From: Ulva prolifera
Lineage: Eukaryota; Chlorophyta; Ulvophyceae; Ulvales; Ulvaceae
NCBI GenBank assembly: GCA_023078555.1
Contig: CM041202.1
Coordinates: forward strand, 1,236,022-1,300,021
DNA length: 64,000 bases
Reading direction: 5' to 3'
In this document: positions 33,978-45,900 of the stretch, piece by piece
Layout of the letters: each line of letters starts with the position of its first letter
Position numbering within the stretch: position 1 is the first letter of the stretch
Notes under the pieces: generated by a model
The model's database searches: none
What the model saw: the letters and a program-made list of their open reading frames with translations, nothing else
Told to the model about the DNA's origin: nothing
Program-made: the position numbers and the translations under genes

Positions 33978-36183
33978 TCACTGGCCCTGGTCGGCGGTGC
34001 ACTCCTGGATGGTGCCGTCCCAGAAGGAGGGGGGGGTGTAGTTGCGGTGGCGGCAGCGGTAGTCGCGGGAGTTGCGCTGGAAGCAGCGGTAGTCGGGGTC
34101 GCAGCACGGCAGCACGTACTCGAAGCCGGAGCCGCCGCACTTCTGGTTGTTGGGGACGCAGGAGGTGTGTGCCGAGGAGCAGGGTGAGACGACGACGCTG
34201 CATTCGTCGGCGTCCTCGGCGCTCGCGACGGCGGACGCGATCGCGCGGGCGGTGGCGCTGATCATGCGCTCCTCGATAGCGAACTGGAAGTCGGTGTTGA
34301 ACTGGTAGTCTGCCGGTCCCACTGCATACCACATGTCCAAGGTGAGACTTTGATTTCAGCGGCTTGAATGGAACGGGTTTGCCTTCCGCTTGATGCGTTC
34401 ATGGCGCGCTTGTTCAACAGATTGTGTGGTCTGTTCCGCTGGCTTCCGTTGCATATGCATACAGTTCCCCACTGCGTACTCAGCGCTGCCGAGTCTGTGT
34501 GTGATCCTCGACATCTATCGTGCATGCATACAGGCACAGCTACGCCTCAGGGTGTGCATACTGTTCTCTAGCAGAGAATGTAACACAGGCAGGCAAGTGG
34601 CGAGAGACAGGGGGACTCACATGCGCAGGCCTCAGCGTAGGCGTTAACAGCTGCCTCCACCCAGATCTCAGCCCACACGCTGGCCTCGGCGTAAGCTGAC
34701 ACGTCGCAGCCGCAGGTCGCGGCCTCCGCGTAGGCGGAGGCAAACGCATCGGCCTGCGCGCGGGCGACGGCCTCCACATCGGCGGCACCAAGGCCACAGG
34801 CCTCGCTGTCCGGGGTGTTGGTCTCGCAGTACACGTCGATCTGCGCGAGCGCCTGCGCCATCGCGACGGCGGTCGCCTTGGCGATGACGTCGGCCTCAGC
34901 CTCGGCGCGGTCGCCTTTGCATGCATACGCCATGGCCTCCGCACCGGCTTTGGCTATGGCGTCGGTCTCGGTGATGACAACGTCGCCGCTCGCATAGATC
35001 TCGCACTGGCCGAAGTAGTCGCCCACCTGTAGACACGTCCCGGCGTGAGCTCGTTGGACGTGTGGCGTGTGCGGCGCTGTTGTCGCGTTCCCCCAATCAC
35101 ATACAACAATTCCAAGTTTCTAGGCCCGATTTCTGGATGGCAGTCCTGAAAATGCTGCAAGGCAACCCATGGCAACACTGGTTTGCGGCAGCTGCAGGCG
35201 CCGCATGAACCTGCAGGCACCGCATGAACCGGCCGCAGGGTTTGCTTTGTGGGGCGCCTGGCTCGGCCAGCCGTGTGGGCGGCAGGACATGTAAGCAAGC
35301 ATCACAGTCCTACGACCACAGACGGGCTACAGTCATGACATTGCGACGTAGGTGCCACACGGCACCCTGAGGCCCTCACACCACTGACGCGGCGAGCAGA
35401 GTTGAGGGTGCATAATGTATACAAACAATATGAGCACAGATTGGACAGGTGGTGGGGAGCGGCGCACCGAGGCGGAGTTGATGACTTCAATGCTGCAGCC
35501 ATCCTCTGCACCGGCGCGGATCTCGCCGGTGATGCTCGACAGCACCGTCTTGATGTTCTCGTCGATGATGTGGCTGGTGATTGTGGCGTACTCCGTCTCA
35601 GGCACGGTGCTGCCACTGTCACTGTAGATGTAGATCTGCACACAGCACGCACAGCACGTCAGTCCCGGTGACATCCGGAACATCACATTCGCCACAGCTC
35701 CGGATCTGGATCCAGATGACAAGCGAGATTCATCACGGGAACGTTTAGCTATATATCGTATCTATAGACCATACGACAAGATATGCACAGACCGGTAACC
35801 ACGCACAATACACCGTTGCCACGAAAAGTCCAAGCACCACAGCACATGCCCAGCACGCGCAGCACGCACCTCCGTCCAGGCCTCGGCGACGGCGTGCGCG
35901 ACGAGCTCCTTCGCCGCGCGGGACGTCGCGGCGACCGCGATCTCGCAGTTGTTGCAGACGCTGGAGGTTGCAAAGATGTCGGCGATCGCGTCGCCGATGG
36001 CCGTGGCGCGCGCCTCGGCGTGTGCGAAGCCCTCCGCGCGGACCTCGGCGTTGCCCTGCGCGGAGCAGAACGCGGTCACCTCGGCGAAGGCCTCGGCGAT
36101 CGCAAAGGCGATGGTCTCGACCTGTGTGTTGATGTCGGTCACGACGTCGCTGCCGCCGCAGACGTACTCCCCGATATCAAGCC
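33978..36183 (-). CDS. Ala-rich, Cys-tailed protein, paralog 2
   Basis: Four firm exons: 36183-35870, 35635-35468, 35026-34621 and 34321-33978, with consistent phases and a stop at 33980-33978, giving about 410 residues. Its first exon has exactly the same length (314 nt) and phases as the matching exon of paralog 1. Matching motifs: EYVCGGSD, AIAEAFAEVTAFCSAQGNAE, VCNNCEIAV, HAVAEAWTE, YACKGDRAEAEADVIAKATA, CGCDV, EASVWAEIWVEAAVNAYAEA, and the tail CGGSGFEYVLPCC. One intron (35467-35027) is absent from paralog 1, while two introns of paralog 1 are absent here. The 5' exon(s), expected above 36183, were not found. Donors are GTGCGT, GTGCGC and GTGAGT. The family is unknown to me; length and layout argue for a functional pair, since no frame break is seen in either gene. 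Confidence 0.8.
35077..35181. mobile_element. hAT-like MITE, copy D (intron of Ala-rich paralog 2)
   Basis: Diverged copy. The right end reads CAACACTG and the flanking octamers gtgtgcgg / gtttgcgg differ at one position. Confidence 0.7.
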
Positions 36184-39100
36184 CTGCATTTCATGCATGC
36201 TCGTGTATATTGCTGTGGGGGGCGGGTCATGCTGAGCGGCCAGCACGTGTGCTTCCGGAATTCCGTCGCAGCACGACATGTTGACACATTCGATCGGGTG
36301 GAGCATGGAAGAAGTGTCATCATGGCTCAATCCAATGGCAGATTACATCTTGGGGAATATAAGTATCTGTCTGAGGGAGATATCTGATGATATCTGATGA
36401 TATCATACGCATCAGTCTCTCCCACCCAGCAGGTGGACGTTGTGGAAGTTTCAGAAATTGCACCACGAAAGTTCAGCCAGTACAATGTAGAAAGTATGGG
36501 ACGGGGGCGCACATGCTTCAGTGTAGCCATTCTGGCTGATTGCCAGAGATTGAGAGACAGACTTGACACTGCAGAAGGCAATGGACGTGTCCGTGCTGCT
36601 CCCTCCAGAGCTGCTGGCAGCCATGGCCAACATTCCTGCACAGGCCCGCCCAGTCAGCAGGGAGTGGCATCCAGGCATGCACATGCTGCTTTGCATGCAG
36701 CATCTCAGGACATGTTCAGGATAATAACTTGAAGGCCCTTAGCTGCATGCAGGAGCACTGCACATGCATGCATGCATGCAGTCATCTCTCAGCTGCAGAT
36801 GCACTGCAGCTTGCCTGAGAACTGCAGATTGTGCAGTATGCTGCTGCAGGGACCTCTGATTGTAATGTATGTGCAGTGTGCTCGTGATGCATGTATGCAA
36901 CTGCTTAATTTAATCCCAAATCCTGGGTGGATTTGGGATGCTTTGCACAGTGCCACAGTACTAGCTACTTGGCCATCCACAGTGGCCCAGATCACTGTTC
37001 TTGCAAGCTGAGTGCTGCCAGTACACCTGGTGCACATGTGACACACAGGTGTGCATGGTAGATGAAGCCAACCTGGCAACAAAGCTCAAACTGCAGATTA
37101 ATTGTACACAATGGACTGTTAGCTGCAGGTCAGCAGATACCAGAGATGCCAATCATGGAGTGATCTCAAAGATTTGTAAGTGCAACCAGAACAAAGCTAT
37201 GGTATGAGACTCCACGGTGGGTATTATGAGCTCTGTGATCTACCTGAGGCGCCAGCCCATGCATTTAGTCAAGTGAACGGTGAAGTGGCGACGGGGCACC
37301 CGGCACTGCAGGTGGTGCAACGTTATCGGCGTACGAGGGTCGCACCGTTCGTCATTAGCGCGGCCGCGAGCGTACTCGTGCGCACCACGTTCTGTCGCCT
37401 CTTCAGGAAGTCCATTGTCAATCTGCACGCAGTTGATGAGTTACTGAAACGATGTCCAACGCATCTCGGGCGCGCAAGTCGTGGCGTACAACGTTGTCCC
37501 ATGTGTTTATCCGCGTGTGTGGACATGGGCAGGGCATGATGCATGGCAGCACGCGCGCGCGCCTTCTAGCTACCAGGTCATCCCCACGAGGTCCCGCGAG
37601 GACAAACGGATGCACTAATGCACTGCGATTGTACGTAGGCCCTGATTCTTACAGCTCGCGAGCTTTCGCAGCCAGGGCAGCAGCGTGTAGCCGCGAGTCA
37701 GCGATGTCTCGGATCAGATAGCAGCAACCTGACTACTTCCTCGACTGAACAATGCGGACTCTTGTCGACAGCATCGAGGCTGCATTTGTTTACTCGCACA
37801 GATCACGGCCACAGGATGACCACCACGGCCGAGGCGTGCACAAGGACCTCCGCACAGCCTCCTGCTGTGACGTGTGACCAGTACATACAAATAATTAGGC
37901 TTGTTTGTGTTGCTAGCGTTGAAAATCCCAAGGAGAAGCGCACTCGCTGTAGGCGTAGGAGGCAGTGCTCGGTGCGGTCGAATTTCAAAACGGTGATCGA
38001 GACCTATCAGTCCGTTGTGGGTTAAAGGTTACCTATCGCAGCAGGTTTGTACGACACGGATAGGTCAGTTTGTTAGAGAGGGATGTTCACTTGTCTGAGC
38101 TCAATCAAGGCTGTTTATATAACGCATTGAAGCTCCCTTACCCAGTCGAGATTGTTCCGCGGTGCAAAGCGGTCCGCATGGCGTAGGTGTTAGGGGGTGC
38201 GAGCATGCATCATCGCCGCGGGGCCGAGAGAGCCGAGTCGGGTGCAGCGAAGTTCGCGCCGGGGGAGCCGGAGCGGAGGTGTGGCGAAGGCGTCCTCTGC
38301 TGCCACGCTCTTAGTACGCAGAACGCTGTAATTCGGACGTTCGCAAGCACACGGGCCGTTCAGAGCCGGTTCACCTCGATCTGCACACATGTGTTGATTC
38401 GATCGATTGCGCCATGGAGGCCTTCAATCGTACGCGTCGATTCCGCATTATCATGATTCTGATGGGAGTATGTGTGCACATCCGGAACATATGCCGGTGC
38501 ATGCGCCTCGTCTGACAGCACCGCAAAAAAAAGGTCGCAAGAGAGCCAACAAATCGCCACTGTGGTGGCGAGGGCGTGCACGGAGCTACCTGCCCCAGCA
38601 CTTCCTTGTGGCTAGGTGGGAACAGCGAGCTGCCCTGCCCGGCCTCGCAGCGCCGCGGCATGCATGCCGTATGGAGCTGCAGCCTGGCAGATGCGATCAG
38701 TGTAACACGTGTACAGCGTATTGCAAAGGCGGGCCTCGTGCATGGTCACCCTTCCTTGGGCTGTATACAACATTTTCAACTGATTCAGAGCCCTCTGAAG
38801 CCAGGAGTTAAGGAACATCGACCTTTGGCTGGCCATGTTCAGAATGCAGATGATCATGATGCAGTAGCGTGCAGCATCGGTCCTATCTGATACAGATGCA
38901 TGGCAATGTTCATGTGCCTTTACAAATGCACGCCCTCAGTTCCCTCAATTTGAAATTGGCTGCAGCTGCAGCTGCTGGCGCCCCCGCTGCATGCACATCT
39001 TCAGTGTACATATGCATGGAGTACCACCCTCAAGCTTGTGCACTTCCCACAGATCTCTCTTCTGTCTTTGACAGGCCGCGCTGGACCAAAGAGCTTGCCC

Positions 39101-39664
39101 GGGTCTGAACATGAGCCCCAGGCAGGTATCGGACTATTTACTTGAGGCCCATGCATGGTCTGCCAGATCCAGGAGGAGTATGTACAGTCTACATGTACTG
39201 CTGCCATGGCCATGCTTGCAAGGGACTTGGGGATCTAGAGGCCCGAATACAGGCGGTGGCCCCTTGATCGGGAGGCTGTTCGGATGATCATGAATGCCAC
39301 TGATAGCACACATGTCTCGCAACCCATGTCTAGAACATATGTGCTGCTCTACCATACGAATATTCGGCATCATCGTGTGCTCCAAACTCGGTTGTTGCTC
39401 AGGTGAGTGAGCATGCATTGCACACACATACACTACAATCAGATACTGCATGAACACAGAAACACAGTGAACGGTTTCCACAGGAACACCGTGGCAATCC
39501 AGTGATATGAGCATTAACGCAGCATGTGCATATGTAGTTTTAGAGTCTCTTTTGGAGCGGCCACCGGTGTGGCTGGCACGCAGATTTGGATTCGCTTTGC
39601 TCGACATTCCACACTCAGCCACACTGGAGCAGCACCACTCAATGAACGTCACACACACCCTTAG

Positions 39665-39830
39665 CCAGTGGGCAGCGCGGGTGCTGACGTTGCGTGGGTG
39701 TGTTGGTGTGTGCTGCGTGCGGCTGTTTGCAAACAGCCGCAATTGCGTGGTCGTGCGGTTCCCCTGGTTGTTGCTTGTGGTGCTATAGCTACCTGCCTTG
39801 CTTGCTTTATTACATATATCCTTGCAACAA
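39665..39830 (+). mobile_element. LINE family A tail
   Basis: 5'-truncated LINE end between direct repeats acacccttag (39655-39664 and 39831-39840). It resembles the 22.9 kb copy and contains a 22-bp perfect palindrome centred in gctgtttgcaaacagc. Confidence 0.75.
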
Positions 39831-40137
39831 ACACCCTTAGTCTGGCAAGACTGGCACCACATGGCCTGCACCATGGCAATTGCTGGCCTGCACAATGCAA
39901 TTTTTTGCACATGCGAGACAACAGGCTCTGCCCGCAATGCATCTCAGCACCCCAGCTGCCCGCTCGGTGAATATCACATGATCAACCGTTGGGAGCTGCT
40001 ACGGCAGCCATGGGCCTGATCCTCTGCCATGGCATGCATGCACTCACACCAGCATTTCAACTCCATGGCAGATGCACATGCATGGCTGCACTCTACTGCG
40101 CATGCATGCGAGGGTGCACTCAGAGTCACTTAAGTGT

Positions 40138-40216
40138 TACAAGGACAAAGCAAACAAGGCAGGTAGCACCGCGAGCTCGCGTAGCAACCAGGGGAACCGC
40201 ACACCACGCAGCAAGC
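40138..40216 (-). mobile_element. LINE family A tail
   Basis: Reads gttacaaggacaaag at its 3' end (- strand). It sits between imperfect direct repeats starting cagagtcact near 40122 and 40217. Confidence 0.75.
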
Positions 40217-40918
40217 CAGAGTCACTCATGTGCTGAAGCTTAGGGTCGGGCTCAGGCAGAAGCATGCAAAGATCAGTTCACGTCAGGCGTATGAGGAGCC
40301 ACTGCCAGGGAGCAGAAGTACTTCTGCTAGTGATCGCTACTATTGATAGCTACTTTTCTTTTCCTGAGTGTGGTGTACTGGCATGCATGTGCTCCTGCAG
40401 CATGGATCTGGATGTCAGTGACACGTCCGTGCCTGCACAGTACCTGCACTCCCAGTGCAATGGGCACCATGGGCAAGTTTGGGTGCCTGGCAGGAGAACC
40501 CTTTCCAGCCTGGAGAAGCATCGAACAGGACCCTGGACCCTGGACCCCGGACAGCCCATGCACTGGCAGTGCACTGGCAGTCACAGGTGGTGGTCCACAT
40601 GCGTAGCCACAGCACAGCACAGCACAGCACAGCTGCAACTGCGTGGCCACAGGCATGACACATGGGTGTGTGTGTCATTGTATCACATGGGTGTGTTGAA
40701 TGGATCTGGAGACCTGTGAAAGTCCAGTGATATGACCCCCACACCACGGTGCACTGGAGCCTTGCAAGAAGTCATGAATGTGCACATTAATATTGGTGAT
40801 TTGCCAGGATCCATCACTTGGTATGACGGTCGAATCACTGGGTCAAATCACTGGCGTATCCATTGGACCAGAGGCAGCTGCCATCTATGTGTGTGCACAT
40901 TCACACACATGTATTCAG

Positions 40919-40991
40919 CGGTTCCCCTGATTTGGGTCCCCTGGTTGTTGCACACGGTGCTGGCACCTGCCTCGCTCGCTTTGTCCTTGTA
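40919..40991 (+). mobile_element. LINE family A tail, 73 bp
   Basis: Flanked by the exact 14-bp repeat acacatgtattcag (40905-40918 and 40992-41005); ends TTTGTCCTTGTA. Confidence 0.85.
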
Positions 40992-41916
40992 ACACATGTA
41001 TTCAGTGACATGTGTTCTGTCTGGAAAACCCCAGATTCGGCATCTGAGTGGAGGTTTGCTGAATGCTTTCTCTGCACACCAAATGGAGTTGTAGGAGGTG
41101 GAGCTTTACGGAGAGATTGGTGCTGGCATGCGAGGCCGATGCCCCTTATCAGATCTGCCTTGTTGTTGTTGACCTCACAAAACCCATCTGCAAGCACAAT
41201 TAGCATCTACCACACGTGCTCAAATGACTACGCTTGCGGTTTGCCCAAAATCCCGCCGTGTGGGAGACCTGACCTGTCAAGTGTTCGAGTTGTTTGCCAC
41301 ACGGCAGCGAAGCACCTTCAATTGTTGTTTTGGAGGTGCTTCGAAGAACACGGCAGCGATCGCTGCCGTCTTGAATAGGTCCTCCCCCATGCATGGTGCT
41401 CAGAACACCCACACAATGCAGCACCCAGCAACCACAGCTGCCATACAGTCCAGCAATGGCTATGTGTGTTGTGGTGTGTGCATGCAGAGTTTGCTTGACG
41501 TGCGATGTCAGGGTGTGTAGGATTTCAATGCTCCTCTCCATGGTGTTTCCGCAATAGTCACCATCACGTTCAGATTTCACTTTACTTTACATGCGGCATG
41601 GGGCAGCCGTCAATCCAGGGAAGCAAGCAGTCTCCAGAAACAATGCACGACCTGGTACCTTCACCAGTCCAGACCTGTTTTACTAGTCCTGCGTGGGAGG
41701 TGTACTGCGCTGCTGACTGTGCACTCCCTTTCTGACCGGACACCGAGAGTGCTGGCATGTATTACATAGCTTCCCCACACCTGACACCTGGCCACGTCAC
41801 AAGCACTGCCGATCTGGTGTGCAGGCTGCGAGCAGGTTCGCACAGATGCCCGGATCTGCCCCAGGCCCGAGACCAAAACTCGAGCAGCCACAGGGACACA
41901 CCCCGGCACCCGTGCG

Positions 41917-41967
41917 TTGCTTCTTTCGCGGTGCTGCCCGCCTTGCTGCCTTTGTCCTTGTAACACA
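41917..41967 (+). mobile_element. LINE family A tail, 51 bp
   Basis: Flanked by the 15-bp repeat cccggcacccgtgcg (41902-41916 and 41968-41982). The insert ends TTTGTCCTTGTAACACA. An older degenerate tail follows at about 41985-42035. Confidence 0.8.
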
Positions 41968-42222
41968 CCCGGCACCCGTGCGATGATTCACTGGCTGTGC
42001 TACCGGCCACTCGGCATTGTGCTTGTGACACACACTTCCACACAGGCCACGATGTGCAGCTGTCGCGAGCCAGCAGCCTGAATCCACAGCAGGCTAGGCG
42101 CCTATGTATCCACGGTCGCTGAAGTCCCAGTGGCTCACACGGCGGCAACAACCTGACTGCCCCGACATGAAGTCCCGCCAGAGCCAGACTTGGCAGTCGT
42201 GTTGCAGTCGCCCCACACAGCA

Positions 42223-42324
42223 CCAGTGGTGGGTCGCTTTACAGCATTTCAGCACTGCCACCCAAAAAATAGACCTGGATATTCGGAATTGTTCTATGTG
42301 ATCGGGCCCGATGACCCAACACTG
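42223..42324. mobile_element. hAT-like MITE, copy E
   Basis: 102-bp copy with ends CCAGTGGTGGGTCG and GACCCAACACTG. The flanking octamers are identical (cacagcac on both sides), the clearest 8-bp target duplication of the family. Confidence 0.9.
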
Positions 42325-42954
42325 CACAGCACTGCAACCTACCCCTATGAATCGCATGGCTGAGTGCAGCTCAACACTGCAGCAGCAAACAGAGTCACAC
42401 GCAAACACATACAGAGCAGCCCGCGCATGCTGCGCAGCTGTTCTGCTTGGATTCTAGAATGCCAGAGCCTTTCATTGAAAACGCATAGCCTTCTCTCTGC
42501 GTCCTGGAACACTCTACACCTGGAATGCACTGCAATAAAGGCATACATCTCGTTCCGCAGAACGGCGGCTTGCAAAGGGCAGGGGTCGCAGCCCTACTCG
42601 CAACTGGGCTGACTGAAACTCTCATTGCAACGTGACGCCGACGCAAACGGGCACTCACCAGACGGTCTCAGCATCACAATCTCTCTCGCGGGCTACACGC
42701 TCTGCCAGCTCCCACACACTACCCAGCACATGTAGGTCACATGCACAGGCCAGACCCCCTCGAAGCTCTCCGAATACACACGCCCAGGCCGTGCATAAAA
42801 AAAATGCCTCTGAATGACACCATGTACGCCTCCGTCCGGCCGCGCAACAGCCGATGGAAACTATCCCCCCCGCCGGCACCCGATGACAGCACGGGTACGC
42901 AGCGCGCTAGCCCCTCGCGCTGGGCCAGGTGCCACCGAGACCGCGCCGAAGCCG

Positions 42955-45900
42955 TCACGGCTTACTCGGCCCGTCCCTGCCGAGCCTCCCGCCGCCGCTG
43001 CCGGCGTCCCCGGAGGAGCCGTCCCCGCCGTCACGCAGGTGCCGGGTGTACGTCTCGATGAGGTAGGCCCCGGACTTGTTCGAGAAGAGGTGGCCCATGA
43101 GCAGCGCGCGGATGTGCATGCTGCAGGTCGCGAAGGTGAGGGCCGCAAAGGCGAGGAGCTGCGTAGAGGAGAGGCGGGATGCGAGGAAGCCGCGCCAGTA
43201 GAAGTCAGGCAGTGAGAAGAAGCACTCGAAGAACTCGTGGATGCTCTGGACCTCGAGCGTCGCGAGGAGCTCCATGCCGAAGACATGGAATGACGCCTGC
43301 AGCAGCAGCCGGGGTGCATGAATGGGCGCAGTGTCTGTGGGAGCCGCCGGCCGGATCCGATGTGTGTGCTGCGATGTGGCAGCTGCTGAGCAAACACGGC
43401 GGTTCCGATTTCTGCGCCAGATTCCGGGTGGGCTCGGTGGGGGCAATGTGTGTATGGTTGCAGTGTCTGTGGCAGTGGCTGGGCAGATTTGATGGTTGAA
43501 ACGTCTGCATGGAAGCAGTGTCTGTGTGGTTGAGACGTGCGTGACAGCGGCGCCGGGAGGGTCGGGCGCCGGGGGCTGGTGCATGCTGTATGTGGGTTGT
43601 GCTCGGCAGGGTGCTACCGGCAGGCGCGCAGGTGTAATGGTGAGGGATTCGGGGGGGGGGGGGCAAGGGGCACGCGCAGCGGAGCCCGTGTGGAGCGGCC
43701 GGCATCAGTGCATGCAAGTCAGGCAGCCGCGCGTGGCGCAACAGCCGGTGCTCCTCGTTTGACATGGGCCAGCAGTATATTCGAACTGCTGGCCAAGCGT
43801 TCATGAGACGCTCGCTCTACCACCTGAGCTAGGGATGGCAGCGCAGGAGGATCTGCTGCACGCGCGCCTCCCAGGATGTCCTCAGGTACGAATGCATGGT
43901 GAGACAGGCTCCGTGATTTTCGGACGGCTGGAGGTCGGGGACACAGGACCACACAGGACCACGGAGCCGAGGCTGCCAAGGCACGAGCTGCTGTGGCCTG
44001 TTCTGTATGAGGTGGTGTCTAGGAACCAAGATCTTTCTCTGCGAACTGTCTCCTATGACAGGTTCTACATCAAATTTTCTCAAAGAATAATGCAGGAATA
44101 ATGCTATTCTCTCAGACGAGTGAGCTGCAGGAATAATGCTATTCTCTCAGACGAGTGAGCTGCTCTACAGGAGTCATGGCGCTGTGCGGGGCAGCTGAGC
44201 TTGCACCACCATGCCAGACGCTGAGCCTGCTGGCAACTGTGCAGGAACCAATACCCTGCCAGGTGGAGGTACCATCTGAAGAAACATATTGAATGTGTGT
44301 GTGTACAATCGGGGCAGGATGAACACCGTGGGAATGTCAGTACGGCGAGCGTGAGCATACGGGGGCCCAGCCGTGAGGACCGCGCTCTGGCACACCGTGC
44401 ACACTCTGCCAACTGAGTCAGCACATGGGCATGCAGAACAGACTTTGTTGCAGCTGCTCGCCATGCTCTTTGCTATGCTCTTTCGCTAGTGCACTGTTTG
44501 AAGGTGCTGTTCCGTGCAGCACATCTTGTGATGCCACATCTTGTGATGCACGCATTCCCAGGGCATTTACCTGCCTTGCTTGATTTGATTTGTCCTCCTA
44601 ACACAGACACCATGGCATTTGCAGCTGTGTTTCTGTGCAGTCACAACCTCAGTTCGGACCCCACAGTCCCAAGCTCAGTTCGGACCCAAGAGTCCCAAGC
44701 TCAGTTCAGACCCCACAGCTGGGAGTGTAGACTCTTACAAAGGTTGGTGTCCATGCAGTGTGTTGGGGCGAACGTTGAATTTCTGGGCTCCTCCTGCTCA
44801 GACTGCTGCTGCACATGCTTTCAGCTCTCACAGACACAGTGGTCACAACACTACAGCCAACAGTCAATGAGTGGGACTGGTGAGTTTGATGTTCAAATCA
44901 CAGTGCATGTCAGTAACAGCATGTCAGTCACAGCAGGTGGGGCAGCTGCCAGGCAGGTCCTGCGCAGCTCACACCGAGCTCTCTGGCAACTCCAGTGGAA
45001 CCTGGGGGCGAGCTGGTGTGAACACACAGCACCTATGTGATACATCACCATGGCCACTGTGATATCACAACGAAGCATGTGTGCACAACGCAGCCATGGG
45101 CCGCCTCTGCATGGCTGCTGTCCAGCTCGCACACGCTGTAATATTTGGTCTTTTCAAGGCTCTGCTGCAGGTTCCGTGGGAGGAAAGAGTGTGCTGGAGT
45201 CGCCTCGACAGGCATGGCCAGAACTTCCCTCCGGCCGCAAAGGCGAGGACAGGAGGCGAGGACAGGTGCGTTCTGGGTGCAAGCATGTTGTGAAGTTTGA
45301 GGTGTGACATTCCACCAACTTGCGAAAGCACGCACGCGTGCGTCCAAAGTCAGCTGCACAATTCTGCTGGGCATCTGGCAGCTGCGCGATTCTGTCCTGT
45401 AATCTGTGTGCCGCTATGCGGGCTGTGATGATTACAGTGCAACATTTTCAATGCATGAACACACCGACGGCACTCTTAGCTGCTGCTCCCGAGCCAGGGT
45501 CAGGAGCACTCACGCCATGCCGTCCGCGGATGCCCACATCCTCCTTCGGCGCATAATCATTCAATAATGCAAGACACTGCGCATGGCGGCGGCGTTGCGT
45601 GCTGTGTGCCGCGCTGTGAGTTGGCAGCGGTCGCCCTTGCACGCGACCTCAGTGCACATGCGGTCATCTTCGGAAGTATGCGGGTATCAAGGCGTGCAGC
45701 CGGCCGGCGTGAAGCCGTGCGACGTCGAGCTGAGAGCATCGTCTGATTAGAAGCGGCGCACCTGTCGCCGCTTCTCGAGTGGCCACAGGGCCTCCCACAC
45801 CTCCGCGGCGCTCTCGCCAAGCGGGCGGCCGCGAGCGAGCGCCGCGGCGACCGCGTCGGCCAGCGGCGCGCTCTCCGTCAGCATGCGCGTGATGCTGTAC

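Larger units (their letters stand above)
36184..42954. other. gene-poor region rich in small repeats
   Basis: Holds four LINE A tails, a MITE and CATG-rich simple sequence (36765-36782). One possible exon on the - strand around 37425-37335 ends at a GTACGC donor (frame TMDFLKRRQNVVRTSTLAAA) but has no identified partner. Nothing else is supported. Confidence 0.4.

Noticed and set aside
39134-39937. Long - strand frame of 267 codons
   Set aside because: It crosses a LINE tail with its target repeats and ordinary repetitive sequence, matches no family, and has no exon-like composition. It is an accidental open frame.
43764-43838. Functional tRNA-Met gene
   Set aside because: The acceptor stem does not pair and the T stem is abnormal, so it is listed only as tRNA-like.
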